Shown here in pieces: positions 24,001 to 36,900 of a stretch of 64,000 nt of DNA. Numbering within the stretch: the stretch's first letter is position 1; every line of letters begins with the position of its first letter. This stretch comes from Manihot esculenta (lineage: Eukaryota; Streptophyta; Magnoliopsida; Malpighiales; Euphorbiaceae), in NCBI RefSeq assembly GCF_001659605.2, contig NC_035161.2:32535691-32599690 (forward strand), read 5' to 3'. The notes under the pieces are model-generated. The model ran no database searches. It saw nothing but the letters and a program-made list of their open reading frames with translations, and was not told the DNA's origin. A program made the position numbers and the translations under genes.

Positions 24001-27000
24001 ACCTCCAGGAAAATGTATGCTACTCTTGTAATAACGTAACTAAATTTACAGTTATTGATGTTTTCTTGGCCTTGTGTAAAACTTGTTCTGTGTAGCACGA
24101 TTCATTTGGATCTTACTATGCAGACATACAAACATTTGCCAAACTTATTTTGGTAGAGGGTTTGAAAGGGTGACTTTGTCCCTGTATCCACTAAGTACGC
24201 AGCCAATTTGGTTTGGTTGTCATTTATTGTTCTGCAAGAGCATGTTCACCATGCTAAATTTGTTTTTGATATGGGTTTGATTATGAGCATATGGATGCTC
24301 AAATGAGGTAGCATGAGTGCATGGCTATTTTAACCAGGTAGATGCTTGATGGGCTGCCATTCTTTTGTTAAGATGATATATGGAAATCTTCTTGTGCAAA
24401 CTCCCTTATGGAATATGATTTGACTTGCATATCAAATTAATAATCTTGAATATCTATACTTTTGATACTTTTCTTTTGCAATGATGGATATCCTACAGTA
24501 TGGACTAAACATCAGCTGGCAAGTACTCCTAGCTCTGTAAATCAAGTGTTCATAAACTGTTCCTTTAGTTCGCTTTTAGTATGTGTAAAGGACAACATGG
24601 GACTAGGCAAGACTATGGTATTCCCAGTTAGAAATTAGAATACTGCGAATTTGAATCACACTGAAGGATCTGAATTGGTAAAATGGCTATAACAGCTCTT
24701 GCTTATGGCGATGCAATGACTGTAACAGCTGTACAAATGAGGAGAAGGGGAGAGAGACCAGGTTGGGGTAGTTGTGACTTGTGAGGTGCATGGGAACCTT
24801 TTTTTTGTATTTTTTTTTTCCTGAAAGTATTTGAGAATAATTTAGGCAATGGTTTCCCATCAACCTAGCTGCACCTTTTGTTGATGGATTTGTAGAACTT
24901 TGGGGGGGGGGGGTGGGTGGTAGAAAGACAGGAAGGATTTTGGAGATGTGATGTGCTTCTGATAATTTGGGGTGTTTTGGTGGATATAATTGCAGCGCTC
25001 TGAGAGACCATGTTTTGGAATGTTTGGTTGGACTAGAGTGCAAGAATTGTTGAGGAGCATGATGGCTTTAAATAAAGGCCATTATGTTACATAAAGGCCT
25101 TTTGTAGGTTTTTTGCCTTCCTGATACTGTTATACCCGTTATTTGAAGCGGAAAATTTGTTCTCTCATTTTCTCTCTAAGTATTCACAAAAGTTAACTAT
25201 TTATATGTAAAACTTTCACTTCTCTCTCTTAAGCGATAGACCGTTACTGAGGCATTTCTTTCTAGGCATCAAAAATAATAGTTCTTTGTGGAAATTTTGT
25301 GATTAAATGCTCCAAAATAAATGCTTCAAAGAGAGAGAAGTGCCTCAGTAACATTGGGTGCAAAATACTATATGTTAGCCCCAAAGAACTATTTATATGT
25401 CAAAGGAAACACAAATTAAACTTCCACGTATCTCCTTGTTTGAAAAATTTGCGAAGCGATAGACCGTTACTGTTAAGTTATAGCCGTTATAGGCCTGTTT
25501 CCGATACCCGCAACTGCAACCACGATTTAAATCCATGCATCTTTGGCTGGCCTGATTACTTTCTGATGAAATAGTGTTTGTGAAGTTTCTGCAGTGTTTT
25601 ATATTTGCTTCTTCTTTTATTCTAAACAAGGAGAGTGTTGGTAGCAGATATTCAGCAAGATCGGGTAGTTGAATGCTTTTGTTCTAAATAAGGCTTTTAC
25701 TTCCATTTTATTTTTCAGACTTTCTTAAGTGCTAAATTAACAAAATAAATGCTCAACGGAGATTGCCATCTGTGATTGTTTTGTGAAAAGTTTGTAAATA
25801 TAGGTTTCAAATAAATAATTTGTGTTTCCTTTGACATTTCTTTCTCACTTTTAGTTGAAGATAGTTTATTTTGCACCCAATGCCTTCATGAGATACGTGG
25901 AAGTTCTGTGATTAACCTTTGTTTTGAATCTTCTTCCTGGCTTTCCCAGTTGTATTTTGTAGTTAACCCTCTAGGTACTGTTTCAGGCATCTAATTTTGA
26001 TCTTGATGGTCATGATGCGCTATCTGGTAGAAGGTCTGCCTTGTATACCCTTCAAAGGGACCACATAAGTTCCCAAAATGCCATATCATTGCCATCGTCT
26101 CCACATCAATATAGGAGTCAAATGTCAGAACCAAGGGGACCTTCAGTTCATGTGAATGATGAATTGGTTTCAACATGGAAAAAAGTTCTTGAATCTCCCA
26201 TGTTCCACAATAAGCCTCTATTGCCATTCCAAGAATGGAATATTGATTTCTCAGAACTAACTGTTGGGACTCGTGTTGGCATTGGTAATCTCTCTCCCTT
26301 TTTCTTCCTAGTTATATAAATTACGTCAGTTTTAGAAGTGTTTTATTTGTACTGCTACATATGCAGTCCAGCATAGCTACTGTTGGTGTCATTGCTCCAG
26401 AATGTGTTCTAAACAGTTATCTTTAGGATGTCCTCTCAAACAGCGTACAGATGCCTTTCATTGTGGAAATGAAACTTAGATTGTTGCCTACTTGTCAGAC
26501 AGAACAGACTAAAAATTTGGAGCAATTATACTTGATTGCTCAAACAGGCTTACATTTCAATGTGCCTGGTTATTAGTACTAGACCTTAAAAAATGGTTCG
26601 CTGTTAACTATATTTATGATTAAAAAATGATAATTGGGCATTCAATTTGTTCTTTGGGGCTATAGACATTTCATTTCTAAACTGCACATTCTAAAAACTA
26701 TTGCTATTGAATTGAGTTTTCTTTTGCTGTACTTAGGATTTTTTGGGGAAGTTTTCCGTGGTATATGGAATGGAACAGATGTTGCAATCAAAGTTTTTCT
26801 TGAGCAAGATCTAACTGCCGAAAACATGGAGGACTTTTGCAACGAGATATCCATTCTTAGGTTAATTCTTGTAAAAAATGCTAATTGTTTTGGTTTTGTT
26901 CTATCCATGTATCTCTCTGACTCCATCTTCTGTGTGGGTTAATGCATGTGTTGTTTTCCAGCCGACTTCGACATCCCAATGGTATTCCCCTTTACCTACT

Positions 27001-28815
27001 ATGGTTAGAATACATTATACTTTATTCATTTTAGATTGTATCTACTAGTGGCAGTCAACACATTATGGCTTGTAAAGTTAACAAGATCTAATTCATCAAA
27101 TGGACAGTTTTATTTGTCTAAATTATTAGATTTAATTTATGAGGCCACATGTAGAAATATTATTCTGAACATGCATCCATATGAAAACCCTTTCACTCTA
27201 TTGCTTTTTCTTCTGGTGGCCATTGCTGAAATGAGAGATTCTTGCAGTTATCTTATTCTTGGGTGCTTGCATGAAGCCCCCTCACTTGTCAATGGTTACT
27301 GAATATATGGAGATGGGGTCATTATATTATTTGATTCATATGAGTGGTCAGAAAAAGAGGCTTAGTTGGCGGAGGAGGCTAAAAATGTTGCGTGATATAT
27401 GCAGGTGTGTTAGCATATTGTAACTTGTGAAATTAATTCTAAGCTGTTTACTGAGCTGTGCTTTTAGAAGGTTCATAGTATAAACCTAAAATTTCAGCAT
27501 GTTAATATGATGTTACACTTGTATGCATTTGTGATTATATCTTTGAGGGACTAAATTTGATTGTTTCATTTGCTGTTACCAACTTATGTGCATTCTCGCA
27601 TTTAACTTTTGATATCCTACTTTTCATTATTTAGAATTGAGTATGGCTTCTAGAATTATGTTCATGCTTGACTGAGAAGGAGAAATTGATACTGGTTTTA
27701 TGTGTTGTCCTGCTCTTTATTCTTGAGCTTAATGGGCGGAGAAAGTGTACACTGAAAATTGTAGGATAGACAGTACCCTAAATAGAAAGTGGGTGAGGTG
27801 AGTGAAATCTAGCATGCAATCATGAATACTTAAGGTCAATTTGCTGTATCCTGAGTTTATTGAAACATTATTTGGGGTGACGTGCTTCATGTATTTCATA
27901 TGCAATGATGCTCGGATATCATTTTTGCCTATTAATTTTAAGTTGTTAATTCCAAACTGATCAATTTCTTGATAATCCTTGTTACCATTTAAACACCATG
28001 TGCAAATCAAATTACCAGTAGATTAAATTATGATGAGTGTTGTCTGATACATAAGCAGGTTTATCGGGTTTATTAGAAGTCAGCAATTTGCTGTTTACTG
28101 ACTTGAATTGTCTGCTGACAACCAGAGGGTTGATGTGTATCCATCGGATGAAGATAGTTCACCGTGACCTGAAAAGTGCAAATTGTCTTGTGAATAAACA
28201 TTGGACTGTTAAGATATGTGATTTTGGGCTCTCCAGAATAATGACAGAAACACCAATGAGAGACTCCTCTGCGGGAACTCCAGAATGGATGGCTCCTGAA
28301 CTTATTCGTAGTGAACCCTTCACTGAGAAATGTGATATTTTCAGCTTTGGGGTGATTATGTGGGAGCTTTGCACACTGAATAGACCATGGGAAGGAGTGC
28401 CACCAGAAAGGGTACACGTGATTTATCCGTTTTTTAGTCATATTATATTCATGCGTTGGCCATTTCAGAGATTTTCTGAAAATACAGCCAGTTTAAAGGC
28501 ATTTGGTACCTTGCTGTTCAGGTAGTTTATGCTGTTGCTAATGAGGGATCCCGTTTGGAGGTTACTGAAGGTCCACTGGGCAGGTTAATTTCAGGTACCT
28601 ATAGCAAGATTAAGAAAGATCATTAGAACTGGATAGGTCTTTGTTACTTCCGTCGTCCTTTTCCGTCTTTATACTATCTTCTATTTATTTATCACATATA
28701 AGTGCTGACTTTATTTTCGTCTTGATTTGAAGATTGTTGGGCAGAACCGCATGAACGGCCAAGCTGTGAAGAGATACTCTCTCGGTTGCTCGACTGCGAG
28801 TACACGCTCTGCTGA
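15087..28815 (+). CDS. Raf-like MAPKKK of the EDR1/CTR1 group (16 coding exons, 831 aa)
   Basis: Exons: 15087-15335, 17246-17449, 20299-20487, 20650-20909, 21038-21157, 21268-21396, 21757-21852, 22100-22186, 23894-24014, 25987-26284, 26737-26860, 26962-26981, 27248-27404, 28126-28411, 28522-28594, 28733-28815. They sum to 2496 nt, and every junction is GT-AG and in phase. Residues about 80-300 match the EDR1 N-terminal domain of plant Raf-like kinases (LKELFDSIPTLDELHALGG, GQIKHGSCRSRAILFKVLAD). The Ser/Thr kinase domain starts near 570: G-loop GIGFFGEV, VAIK, HRDLKSAN, DFG and GTPEWMAPELI are intact, so an active kinase is expected. The closest relatives I recall are Arabidopsis At3g58640 and At2g31010. 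Group members act in stress and hormone signalling; the target of this one is unknown. Exon 12 is only 20 nt. ATG 15087 is the first after an in-frame stop. Confidence 0.93.
15617..15674. repeat. AG-rich microsatellite in intron 1
   Basis: GATA/AGAG repeats interrupted by ACAG units, within the first coding intron of the kinase gene. A G-run with AG tail also lies at 15897-15912 in the same intron. Confidence 0.9.
17515..18475. repeat. Probable old dispersed element in kinase intron 2
   Basis: A block of about 0.95 kb, very AT-rich, starts near CTAGTATTTTATTTACGTGC, with an inner TGCATTGCACGA palindrome. It ends with a CCTCCCCC tract and TATATATTATAGATATAG. Similar end sequences recur in plant non-autonomous repeats in my experience. 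It has no ORF, and I see no clear terminal repeat or target duplication, so the class is uncertain. Confidence 0.35.
20981..21032. repeat. (CT)n microsatellite directly before a splice acceptor
   Basis: About 26 CT units end at TCCACAG, the acceptor of exon 5 of the kinase gene. The repeat therefore doubles as the polypyrimidine tract of that intron. Confidence 0.95.
22850..23375 (+). mobile_element. Remnant of the 3' end of a non-LTR (LINE) retrotransposon in kinase intron 8
   Basis: Translated in the + direction, 22955-23015 reads VAPIENESRVDRLR then CFDHVQ. This closely resembles the VAPIEDK...RLRWFGHVQ signature near the end of plant LINE-type ORF2 proteins. Further on, ETIKKKF-like codons and CCAACTATTTTGGAGTTAAG match the usual 3' end of such elements. 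Stops and frame changes abound, so it is a fossil. Confidence 0.65.
25190..25925. repeat. Rearranged inverted repeat in kinase intron 9
   Basis: GTTACTGAGGCA (25243-25254) is the exact inverse of 25341-25352. GCGATAGACCGTTACTG occurs twice in direct orientation (25233 and 25456). ATGTCAAAGGAAAC (near 25398), ATTGGGTGCAAAAT (near 25354) and AACTTCCACGTATCTC (near 25420) each have an inverse counterpart between about 25825 and 25905. This looks like a foldback or miniature transposon that has been rearranged. Terminal repeats and target duplication could not be fixed. Confidence 0.55.
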
Positions 28816-29209
28816 CTGTCTTTTTTTTTTTTTTTTTTCTTTTGTATTATAGTAAACATGGTAGAGGCTTTGCAATGTGTTCCGGCTCAGTTCTCAACTG
28901 TCTTCAAACCTTCAATTTTCGGACTTCAATGGAACCATGGAATCTCTGTGCAATAGAATTGGGGATGTTAAGGTCTTTATTTTTTAGGGGGTAATTTAAC
29001 TGTCGGAAATTGCATATAATGTATGATCTCTTTCTTTCTGCATGAAACTACCAAAGGCAGAAAAAAAAAATAAAGAAAAGAAAAGAGTTAATGGCTAAGC
29101 GTGAACAAGTCTCAAATTTCAGTACATAGTTCAATCCTCTACAAATGTTAAAGCTTTCAGTTTTGCAGTGTTGCATGTTATGGTCAGAGCTCTATTTGAT
29201 GGTTAACGT
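28816..29209. other. Probable 3' untranslated region of the kinase gene
   Basis: Follows the kinase TGA at 28813-28815. A poly(T) run lies at 28822-28839 and possible AATAAA-like signals near 29069-29074. No ORF of note. Confidence 0.45.
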
Positions 29210-29760
29210 GTTCCAGTGGAGAATGTGGCGTCTATTCAAGGCATCTTCAAACTGGCTGCATGTCTCGTCGTTCCCTGGTGCCTCCCCAAGTTTTTAGGAC
29301 CGAAGGAGCATCATGATTTGCTCATGAGCTGTACCATGCAAGCTCCTTCCTGGAAAGAACACACTCCTTTGGTTTACGTCTCTCTTTTGTGGTGGCCAAT
29401 AATCAGGCTCATTGAAACTCAAATTCCCTATCCTATTCAAGGAAAAAATCTTTTCGACAGGCTTAAATCCATTTGTCCAGACAGGGTGGTTGGTGCCAAA
29501 ACTGTTGTGACGATGCAATCCATTTGCATCTTTGACAGCTGGGATATTGGGCAAGCCAACGCAATCCCAATTCAAGGAAAACCTCAAATGATGGGTTGTG
29601 CCAGCATCTGCAATGGGGATTGTGCATAATCTTCTATATAGTGCCGAGTAGTGGGGGCAAATAGTTGCGTAGGTAATTAGGTACCGGCTGGTGTCTCTAG
29701 GAGTTTCCATCTCCCAGCTGGAGCAATGTGAATGTGCTATTTTCTCCTCCAATGTCAGAA
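29210..29760. other. Unrecognised higher-GC segment, open on both strands
   Basis: The plus strand is open at 29216-29629 (137 codons) and the minus strand at 29752-29294 (152 codons). Base composition is more even than in the surrounding AT-rich DNA. I do not recognise either translation, and neither shows a known motif. The texture resembles plant mitochondrial intergenic DNA, so an organelle-derived insertion is one possibility; a fragment of an unknown gene is another. I would not annotate a protein here without homology. Confidence 0.35.
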
Positions 29761-30927
29761 TTTGTTCTGGTTTGGTATTTCGAGATCCACAGACATCACA
29801 TATATATCTCGGAAATTCAATAGCTTAGTCTTCACAATTTGACTCCTTTGATTGAAAGTCGATTACATGAGTACACCTTTTAAAAAATTGAGAAATATCA
29901 ACATTAATTTTAAAGCAATCCATAAATAAAGAGTTGTATATCATCCATAAAATTAACAGAAGTGAATGAAAATTGACCTAATGGAGTTTCAATTTTATGG
30001 AGTGTATAACATATAGGACAAAGTATTTTAGCCTTCTTTCGAACTTTAAAATTTTCATTTTAAAAGGAATATAAATAATTATAATCGTGTAAAAAGTCGA
30101 TTGATTTTTTAAAAAATAAGAATGGCTTGTTCCAAAATTCTAGCAACCTTTACTTCCAGCATTGCCTGTGATCTTCAAGATTGTGGATTCTTGTGGCGTC
30201 GATCATATTGAAACTATTTGATGATTTCCACGTTTGTTGATACCAGAGTTAAATCCTGAGCACCTGTAAACAGTTACTGGATGATAAAAAGAGGGAAGGA
30301 AAAAGTGAGACAAAAGGGAGAAACACAGAATGTAAGAGCAATAAAAAGATGGATGAATAACGTGCAACTATAGTCCATAGGTAAATTCTCTGGAATCCCC
30401 ACATGCTATTGAACCTGGACATCTGAAGCAGGAGAGGTCAAAGGCTTTTTTTCATTGAACTTTACTGTATTGCATTTAGCAATTTACATAAGTTGATGGA
30501 ATATTCATTAATGAATGAAGTGTACATTTTATATGCTATGACATAATGTTTCGGATACTCATTACTTGATGAAGCAATGGAGTTAGAACAGTGAGATTTT
30601 TGTCCCGAGGCATGGACAATTTTCCGTTCTCATCGAATGACCCTGCTGAAGCTCGGACTTAGCATTCCATGTTAGGTTTCATGGCCTTCCAAAGACAAAG
30701 TATTGTGAAAATGGCCCTAGGTTTTCAATTCTAAGATTCATTTTGGCTTCAGACTCCAAAACTGGACGATTTGTTTCGGCCCACATTCCAAACGATCAAA
30801 ATTTCAGCAAGGATCAAAAGCTGTTTTCCTTCTTGCTGGAAAGCACGGGTCAGATCCATTTACCTTAGCTTCTTCCCCGTGTGAATAATAACTTCGATAA
30901 TCTATCCCTTTGTCTTCTAGCTTCACC
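29761..30927. other. Intergenic region between two convergent genes
   Basis: AT-rich, no ORF longer than noise and no repeat I recognise. The right part must contain the 3' untranslated region of the helicase gene, which ends its CDS at 30928. Confidence 0.5.
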
Positions 30928-33900
30928 TTAACTCCATTTACCACCATGAACCGGAGTCTTGTCTTTGCTTTTGCGTTTACTCTTCTTTAAAAGCATCGAC
31001 ACATGGTTAATATCTCTGGAGGATGAAGATGAATGGACCTCACCCTTCAACCACAGTAAAGCCTCAGCAGCAGCATCCTTTTCTGCAAGTTTTTTACTGC
31101 TGCAAGGCCGCCCTACAAAGTCCAACCCATTAAAAATCACTGTAGAGCGAAACTGATTGTTTTTCAGTTGCTTTGTCTTATAGGACGGTGCTCCATGTCC
31201 CGCCCTGACAAGCAAAGTTTGTAGCTCATTTTTAGAATTATCATATGGTTGTTTGCCAGTCGTTACATCTTTCGTTGCCTTCTGTGGAGGTGCTGGCAGC
31301 TGGCGAGCAAATACAAATTTACCCTCACATTGATCCCGTGAAATAAGCAATCTTAATGCCCTCAAGAGCTTATTGTCATCTTGTATATCCAACTTGGGGT
31401 CTTGAAGCTGCAATAGTTATCCAGAATAATGAAACAAATTATAGAATGCATCAGAATAGGACTACAGTGAGAGCAAGAAAAAGTAGTGTACTATAAGATT
31501 GTCAGTTACAAGCAATAACTATCCGATAATTTATGATGTCAGAGCATTAATCATCAGAAAAAAAAAGGCTTTTACAGAAAGAATACTCACTTTCTTCTGA
31601 ATTAGCTCCTCAAGCTCTCTCCTCAAGCTTAAATATGTATTTCCCAAGGCAGGTTTCATAAAAAATTCCAAGTACCCTCCCAACATTTTTAGGTGTCCAT
31701 CCTATTAAAAATGAGTTAAAAGCTTCAGCATAAATTATCACACAAAACAGTGGATGAAAGCATCATTCCATCAAGAAACAAAATTTGAATTAACTTACCA
31801 GCCCACCTCTTGAAAGGTTTCCTCCAAATAAAAGCAACACAGAATCAGATACGCCAGTAGAATCCCGGAGAAACACTGAATTCACTTTCACTTTTTCATT
31901 AAATACTAACCATGGGTATGGAATTTTGGGCACCCCAGCATTCACAGAATTCTGTTGTTTGCAATCCACAATGAGAACAAAAAAATAGTAGTGATATATT
32001 TAAATGTTGTGGTGTCCTTCACTAAAACATACCTTCAGAGAAGAAGTGATTTAAAATATGAAACTTACAGAGTACAGAAGTACTTGACCATCCTCCATTG
32101 TTTTCAATGCTATAGACTTCTCCTTGTTCTACATAATAATAACACATAATTTTATTATATCACAAGAAAAAGTTAAGCTGAATATTGATGCAGAACTATC
32201 CTCAAACAGAGCTGAACAGTGAAAAAGTATTCATAGCCGACCCCAACTAGTTTGAAATTAAGGCCGAGTTGCTATTTTTGTAGTAACAAAAAGGATCAGC
32301 TAATGTGCTTAGCTACTGAATACTGGTAGCAGTCATATTCCAATAAATAGAAAAGCTCTATTGCTTTCTTCCTCTCTTAATTGGTAAATATAAACCCAGA
32401 TCCATTTAACACTTTTACCACTTCAATTAAAGCCCTAGAACTCTTTGCATTACTCTTTTTGCTTATTGGAGCTTGAAAAAATTAAGACAAGGAAGATTAA
32501 TTCTTTTCTTAAATCTACGACACAAGATACTTATTAGATAAAAAAAGTACATTAGATCTAATAGAATTATTTTGTTGTATCCAGACTAATATCAATCCAA
32601 CTCATTTCATGAATAAAATGTGACTAATTAACTGACCAACAAAACTACTTGGTCACCCAAGAGTATTTAGCCTTGCAAGGTGGTCCTTGCTGATTCATAC
32701 GGGATTCCACATGCTATGGCCTCGAGCCTGTTTCTAGAAAAGAAAATCAATATATTGCTTGTGTAGCTTACCTATTAGACTTTTTTGTTGAAAGTTCTGT
32801 TAATAACATGTTTACTTCTATTGTACTTCTATTGTGGGTAATGTATTTGGGTTCAAAACCCTACGCGCCCTACATCTAGAGGATTTGTGAATACCTACTG
32901 TTTACTCTAAAACTTTCCAAGGGCCTCCTCATGACATCCAAGTTGAGAGAGATAAATTGAACAAATATGGTTGCTCCCTATTGGGTTGTACTATTAATGA
33001 TGAGATTTATTATCATTTTTTGCATGTCCCCGAAAATTTAGAGTAGGTGTCAGTTCTCCTAATTCATGACCCACCATACGATCTGTTATATAAATAGGTG
33101 ATGTTCTTTTCCATTATGGATAGCAATAGTATAGCCGATCATTATGGGTATAATGATAGAAGTATGGGACCACGTTACTATTATTTCTTTTTCTGTTTTA
33201 TTATTAAGCTTATTCATTTTTTTTAATAAATGATTTGCTACAAAAGGATTTTTTTTTTAGTGAACGTGTCACAGTTACTAGAAACAAAGCAAAATTGCCA
33301 TGCTTACCACCACAGAGCATATCCCAGGGAACAGGCCAGCACAAATGACCGCTCGAATAAGATGCTCATCATGGCTCCACATGTTGCAGTCCTCTGTTTT
33401 CAGATCAATGAGCCCAGTATCCTTGAGCAAGCAAAAGAATTGCTTCCGAAGAGAATCAATGGCTTTCATAGTCTGTGCAGAAAGAAAATTTTGCCAACAG
33501 TACTCATAACCAGATTGTTGTCTTTCAGCATCCTTCCAACCATCATATGCCCGGACAAGCGCAAGATGGTCACTGTAATCACGAGCAGAGAACTGTGCTT
33601 TGGCAGACTCAGCAAGCTGAAGTCAAAAAGATATAGTTAGATCAATAACCACAACTATACAACCAGTACAAGCAAAAGAACATGAATTCCACGAACACAC
33701 AAGAGATGCCAAATATGAAATCTTCATTTACAATGTTGAAATGAAATTCAGTTACAAATTACATTTGATGTGAACATCATGTCAATCACAAATCATCATA
33801 ATACTAAATCCACTCCATCTTTAATCAAGCCAACAAAAATATTATTTAGTGATAGAACCTGAAGAGTTCTTAACAATTATGCCAATTAGTATTAACAAAT

Positions 33901-36900
33901 TAATTGAATAATTCCTCATTACCCTTGAAAGGAAAAAAAGGGCTAAACCCCAAATTAACAAGAACAGCTACAAGAATAACAAACACTGATAATATAATGA
34001 ATAAGCCAGCTTCTATTTCTTCAAGGAGGATTCCAAAATACATATCTTAAGTTAGATTTGCTTCACAATTCACCATCAAATTTATTTTTACAAAAAGCTC
34101 TGGTTTTTTTTTTGGTAAAAAAAAAAAGGCTCTAATAACCATGCATAATCCTGACATCCCACTGTTTATCTAGAAATTGACAAGTATCAGCATCAACCTT
34201 CAAATCCAATAAAAAAAGCCTCCAGAAATACAAATCACGAGGATGGAAGAGAAGTGGAGAATGAAATGAAATGTTGTGCAGTGCTAGAATTCAAGATTTT
34301 CTACTATTATTTAGCCTAGATGTTGTGAATATCCTGTATTCTTGATTTAATCTCTCGCTGATTTTGTGCTTTTTCCTCTTTAATTAGGATTCTGTTGTAT
34401 GCCTATTCATACTTCTTTGTGAACATTAGAATTGATTGGTATAATTACTGGTTTTTTCATGTAGTGACTTGTGTGAATGAGACAGATGTTTTTCTCTTCC
34501 CTGCCAGGTACGTGATATCCTAAAGGACTGGAGTTTTGTTGTCTTTTTACTGTTTTTGACATAGGACAACTGTGATTTCAAAATCAGTCTCATTTCACAC
34601 CAAGCTGTATTGCCAGAGGAAAATTTTGTTGATATCCAGGATGCTACAGCCATTATTTGAAACAATGATTTAGACTCAACAAAATCTGAAGTCTGAATCC
34701 AGGGGTACTCAGATTAGTACTTATTTTAGGACTCAGAACAGAAAGCTAAATACTAAGCACCCCTTAGATGATAAATAAATAAATTAATAAACAACATGCA
34801 AAAAAGTTACAACTGTGCCCATCCAGCAACAAATCTTGAATTCTAAAGTTAAATAACACATAGAACTCAAGAAAAGAAAGAGAGTGGGGTCGGGAACTAG
34901 GGGGCAGCTGGTGGTTGGGGGGGGGCGGGGAGCTTAGAAACTTGTGAATTTTAGGAATCTTGTTCATCATAGACTTGTTTGAATATATGGGCTTTATAAA
35001 CTGAAAGTCATTTGAAATTTTGAATGTTCATTGAAGATTTCAAGTACATTTGTTGCAGGTTGGTATCTATGTTTCTGTTTTTTTTTTTTTTTTTTTGAAA
35101 TGGGAATTGGGAATTGGGGGAGTAGAACCCGAGACCTTTCAAATTTACTCAAATGCACTTACCACCAGACTAAGCCTGTGAGTGCATCTATGTTTCTGTT
35201 ATATACACAAAACATAAATGTATATACAACTTTTTAAAAAAACCAAGATGTCATATGCAATGTAGGACAAAGACCAATAAGTCATCAAACTTTACTCTAA
35301 CTAGAATTATGACCCTTCTAAAAGTACCAGAAAATATACAGCCAGTACTTACAGTATGAACATTAACAACAATAGGCCAGCCTCAATAGTTGTCAGTTTG
35401 TCATGGTGATCATAGTTTAGCAAACTTTTGAAGCAGCTGGGTCCTATTCACATAATGATATTTTTTTTTTCTTTATTATGGTTTAATAGGGCCTAGTAGA
35501 GTCGGCAAAAATTTGACGAACTTATGAAGTCTAGCTGGGTCCAGTTTACATCAGGATCTTTAATGTGGCTTACAGGGCCTAGTAGTTTAAGCAAACATTT
35601 GGCTGAGTTACAACCATGCCAGCTAATTAAGGAGGTCAGGAAATGGTCAAGTAAAAATTAATATAGTTTTGGCTAATTTTAAGTGTTGTACAAGAGGCCA
35701 CCACTCTAATTTTGAAGCAAACTGTTGTGATGTAAAGGCAAGTGGCCAATGGAGAAGAGGCAGATGTTAGTTTGGCCAATAGCAGTGTGTTGAGGTGTTA
35801 GCTGTGAGAGCTGTTAGTTAGTTGGATAGCTGTAAAAACAAAAGGGGTGACACATAAGAAGTATAAATACGATAGATATTCATGCAGCAGACTTACATCC
35901 TTCTTGTCAAATGGCATCAAAAATGGATCTCTGACACTAAGACCAGCAACAACAGTCATTACAGGACCTAGACAGTTGAAAATGGCCCCTAATATGAGCA
36001 TTTTCCCAAGCTTAGGCTCAACTGGAAGTATCGACAAGTGGCGTCCTGAAAAGCAATCATCACTATTTAAAATTCTCTCTCAAACACAAACAGTATCACC
36101 ATCTTAAAACAACTTAAAAATAAAGTACAAGTAGAATGTATTAAAAAATATAATTTTTGCACCTAGCACTGTTAGATTTTCATTCTCATCCAAAGCTCCT
36201 ATCACTTTCAAATATTCAACAGCATTTTGAACCTACGATAAAGTCATATTCAGAAAATTAGCATTTCGAGAAACAAATCAATGGTGGAAAAATAAATATA
36301 GAGGACCCTTGTAGTGAAAAAAATAAAAGTATGTGAAGCATTTACAAACAAGCAAAAGAATGGAGTAATGCAACAAATTTTTGAAAACAAATTTATGAAT
36401 TACCGATAGAGGTTCTGGTGGTTGCAATGCCCTAGAAAGGAACTCTGATATACTACCAAGTTGGAGACTCTTGATTTGCAAGCACAAAGACTGCAATGGT
36501 GTCCTTAAAAGTTCTGGTGGTTGATAATCAGCAAAAGCATCATATACGCATCTGGGATAGAGATGATAACACTCGCCAGGTTGAACACGACCAGCTCTTC
36601 CTCTCCTCTATTTAAAAAAAATTAAAAATTATATAAAATTGAGAACATATGAGGAGCATCATCATAAACCATTTAACCATTTAAACTCTTTAAGTGCAAT
36701 ATTAAAAAGAATGGTCCAGGAGAAACCGCAAAAATCTTGCGCTAACAGTGCTACAAATCAATTAAATTGACAGACAGTTAGACAAAGATGCAGCAAGCAT
36801 CTGGAAAATAAGAAGAATTTTTCATGCTCAGTATTGTCATAAGCCAATGCAATACTGAAACATGGAACAATGAACACAAAAAATTGCACACAACCAATTT

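Noticed and set aside
28088..28525. Plus-strand ORF as a separate small kinase gene
   Set aside because: It is exon 14 of the Raf-like kinase read through its splice donor; flanking exons supply the missing kinase motifs in phase.
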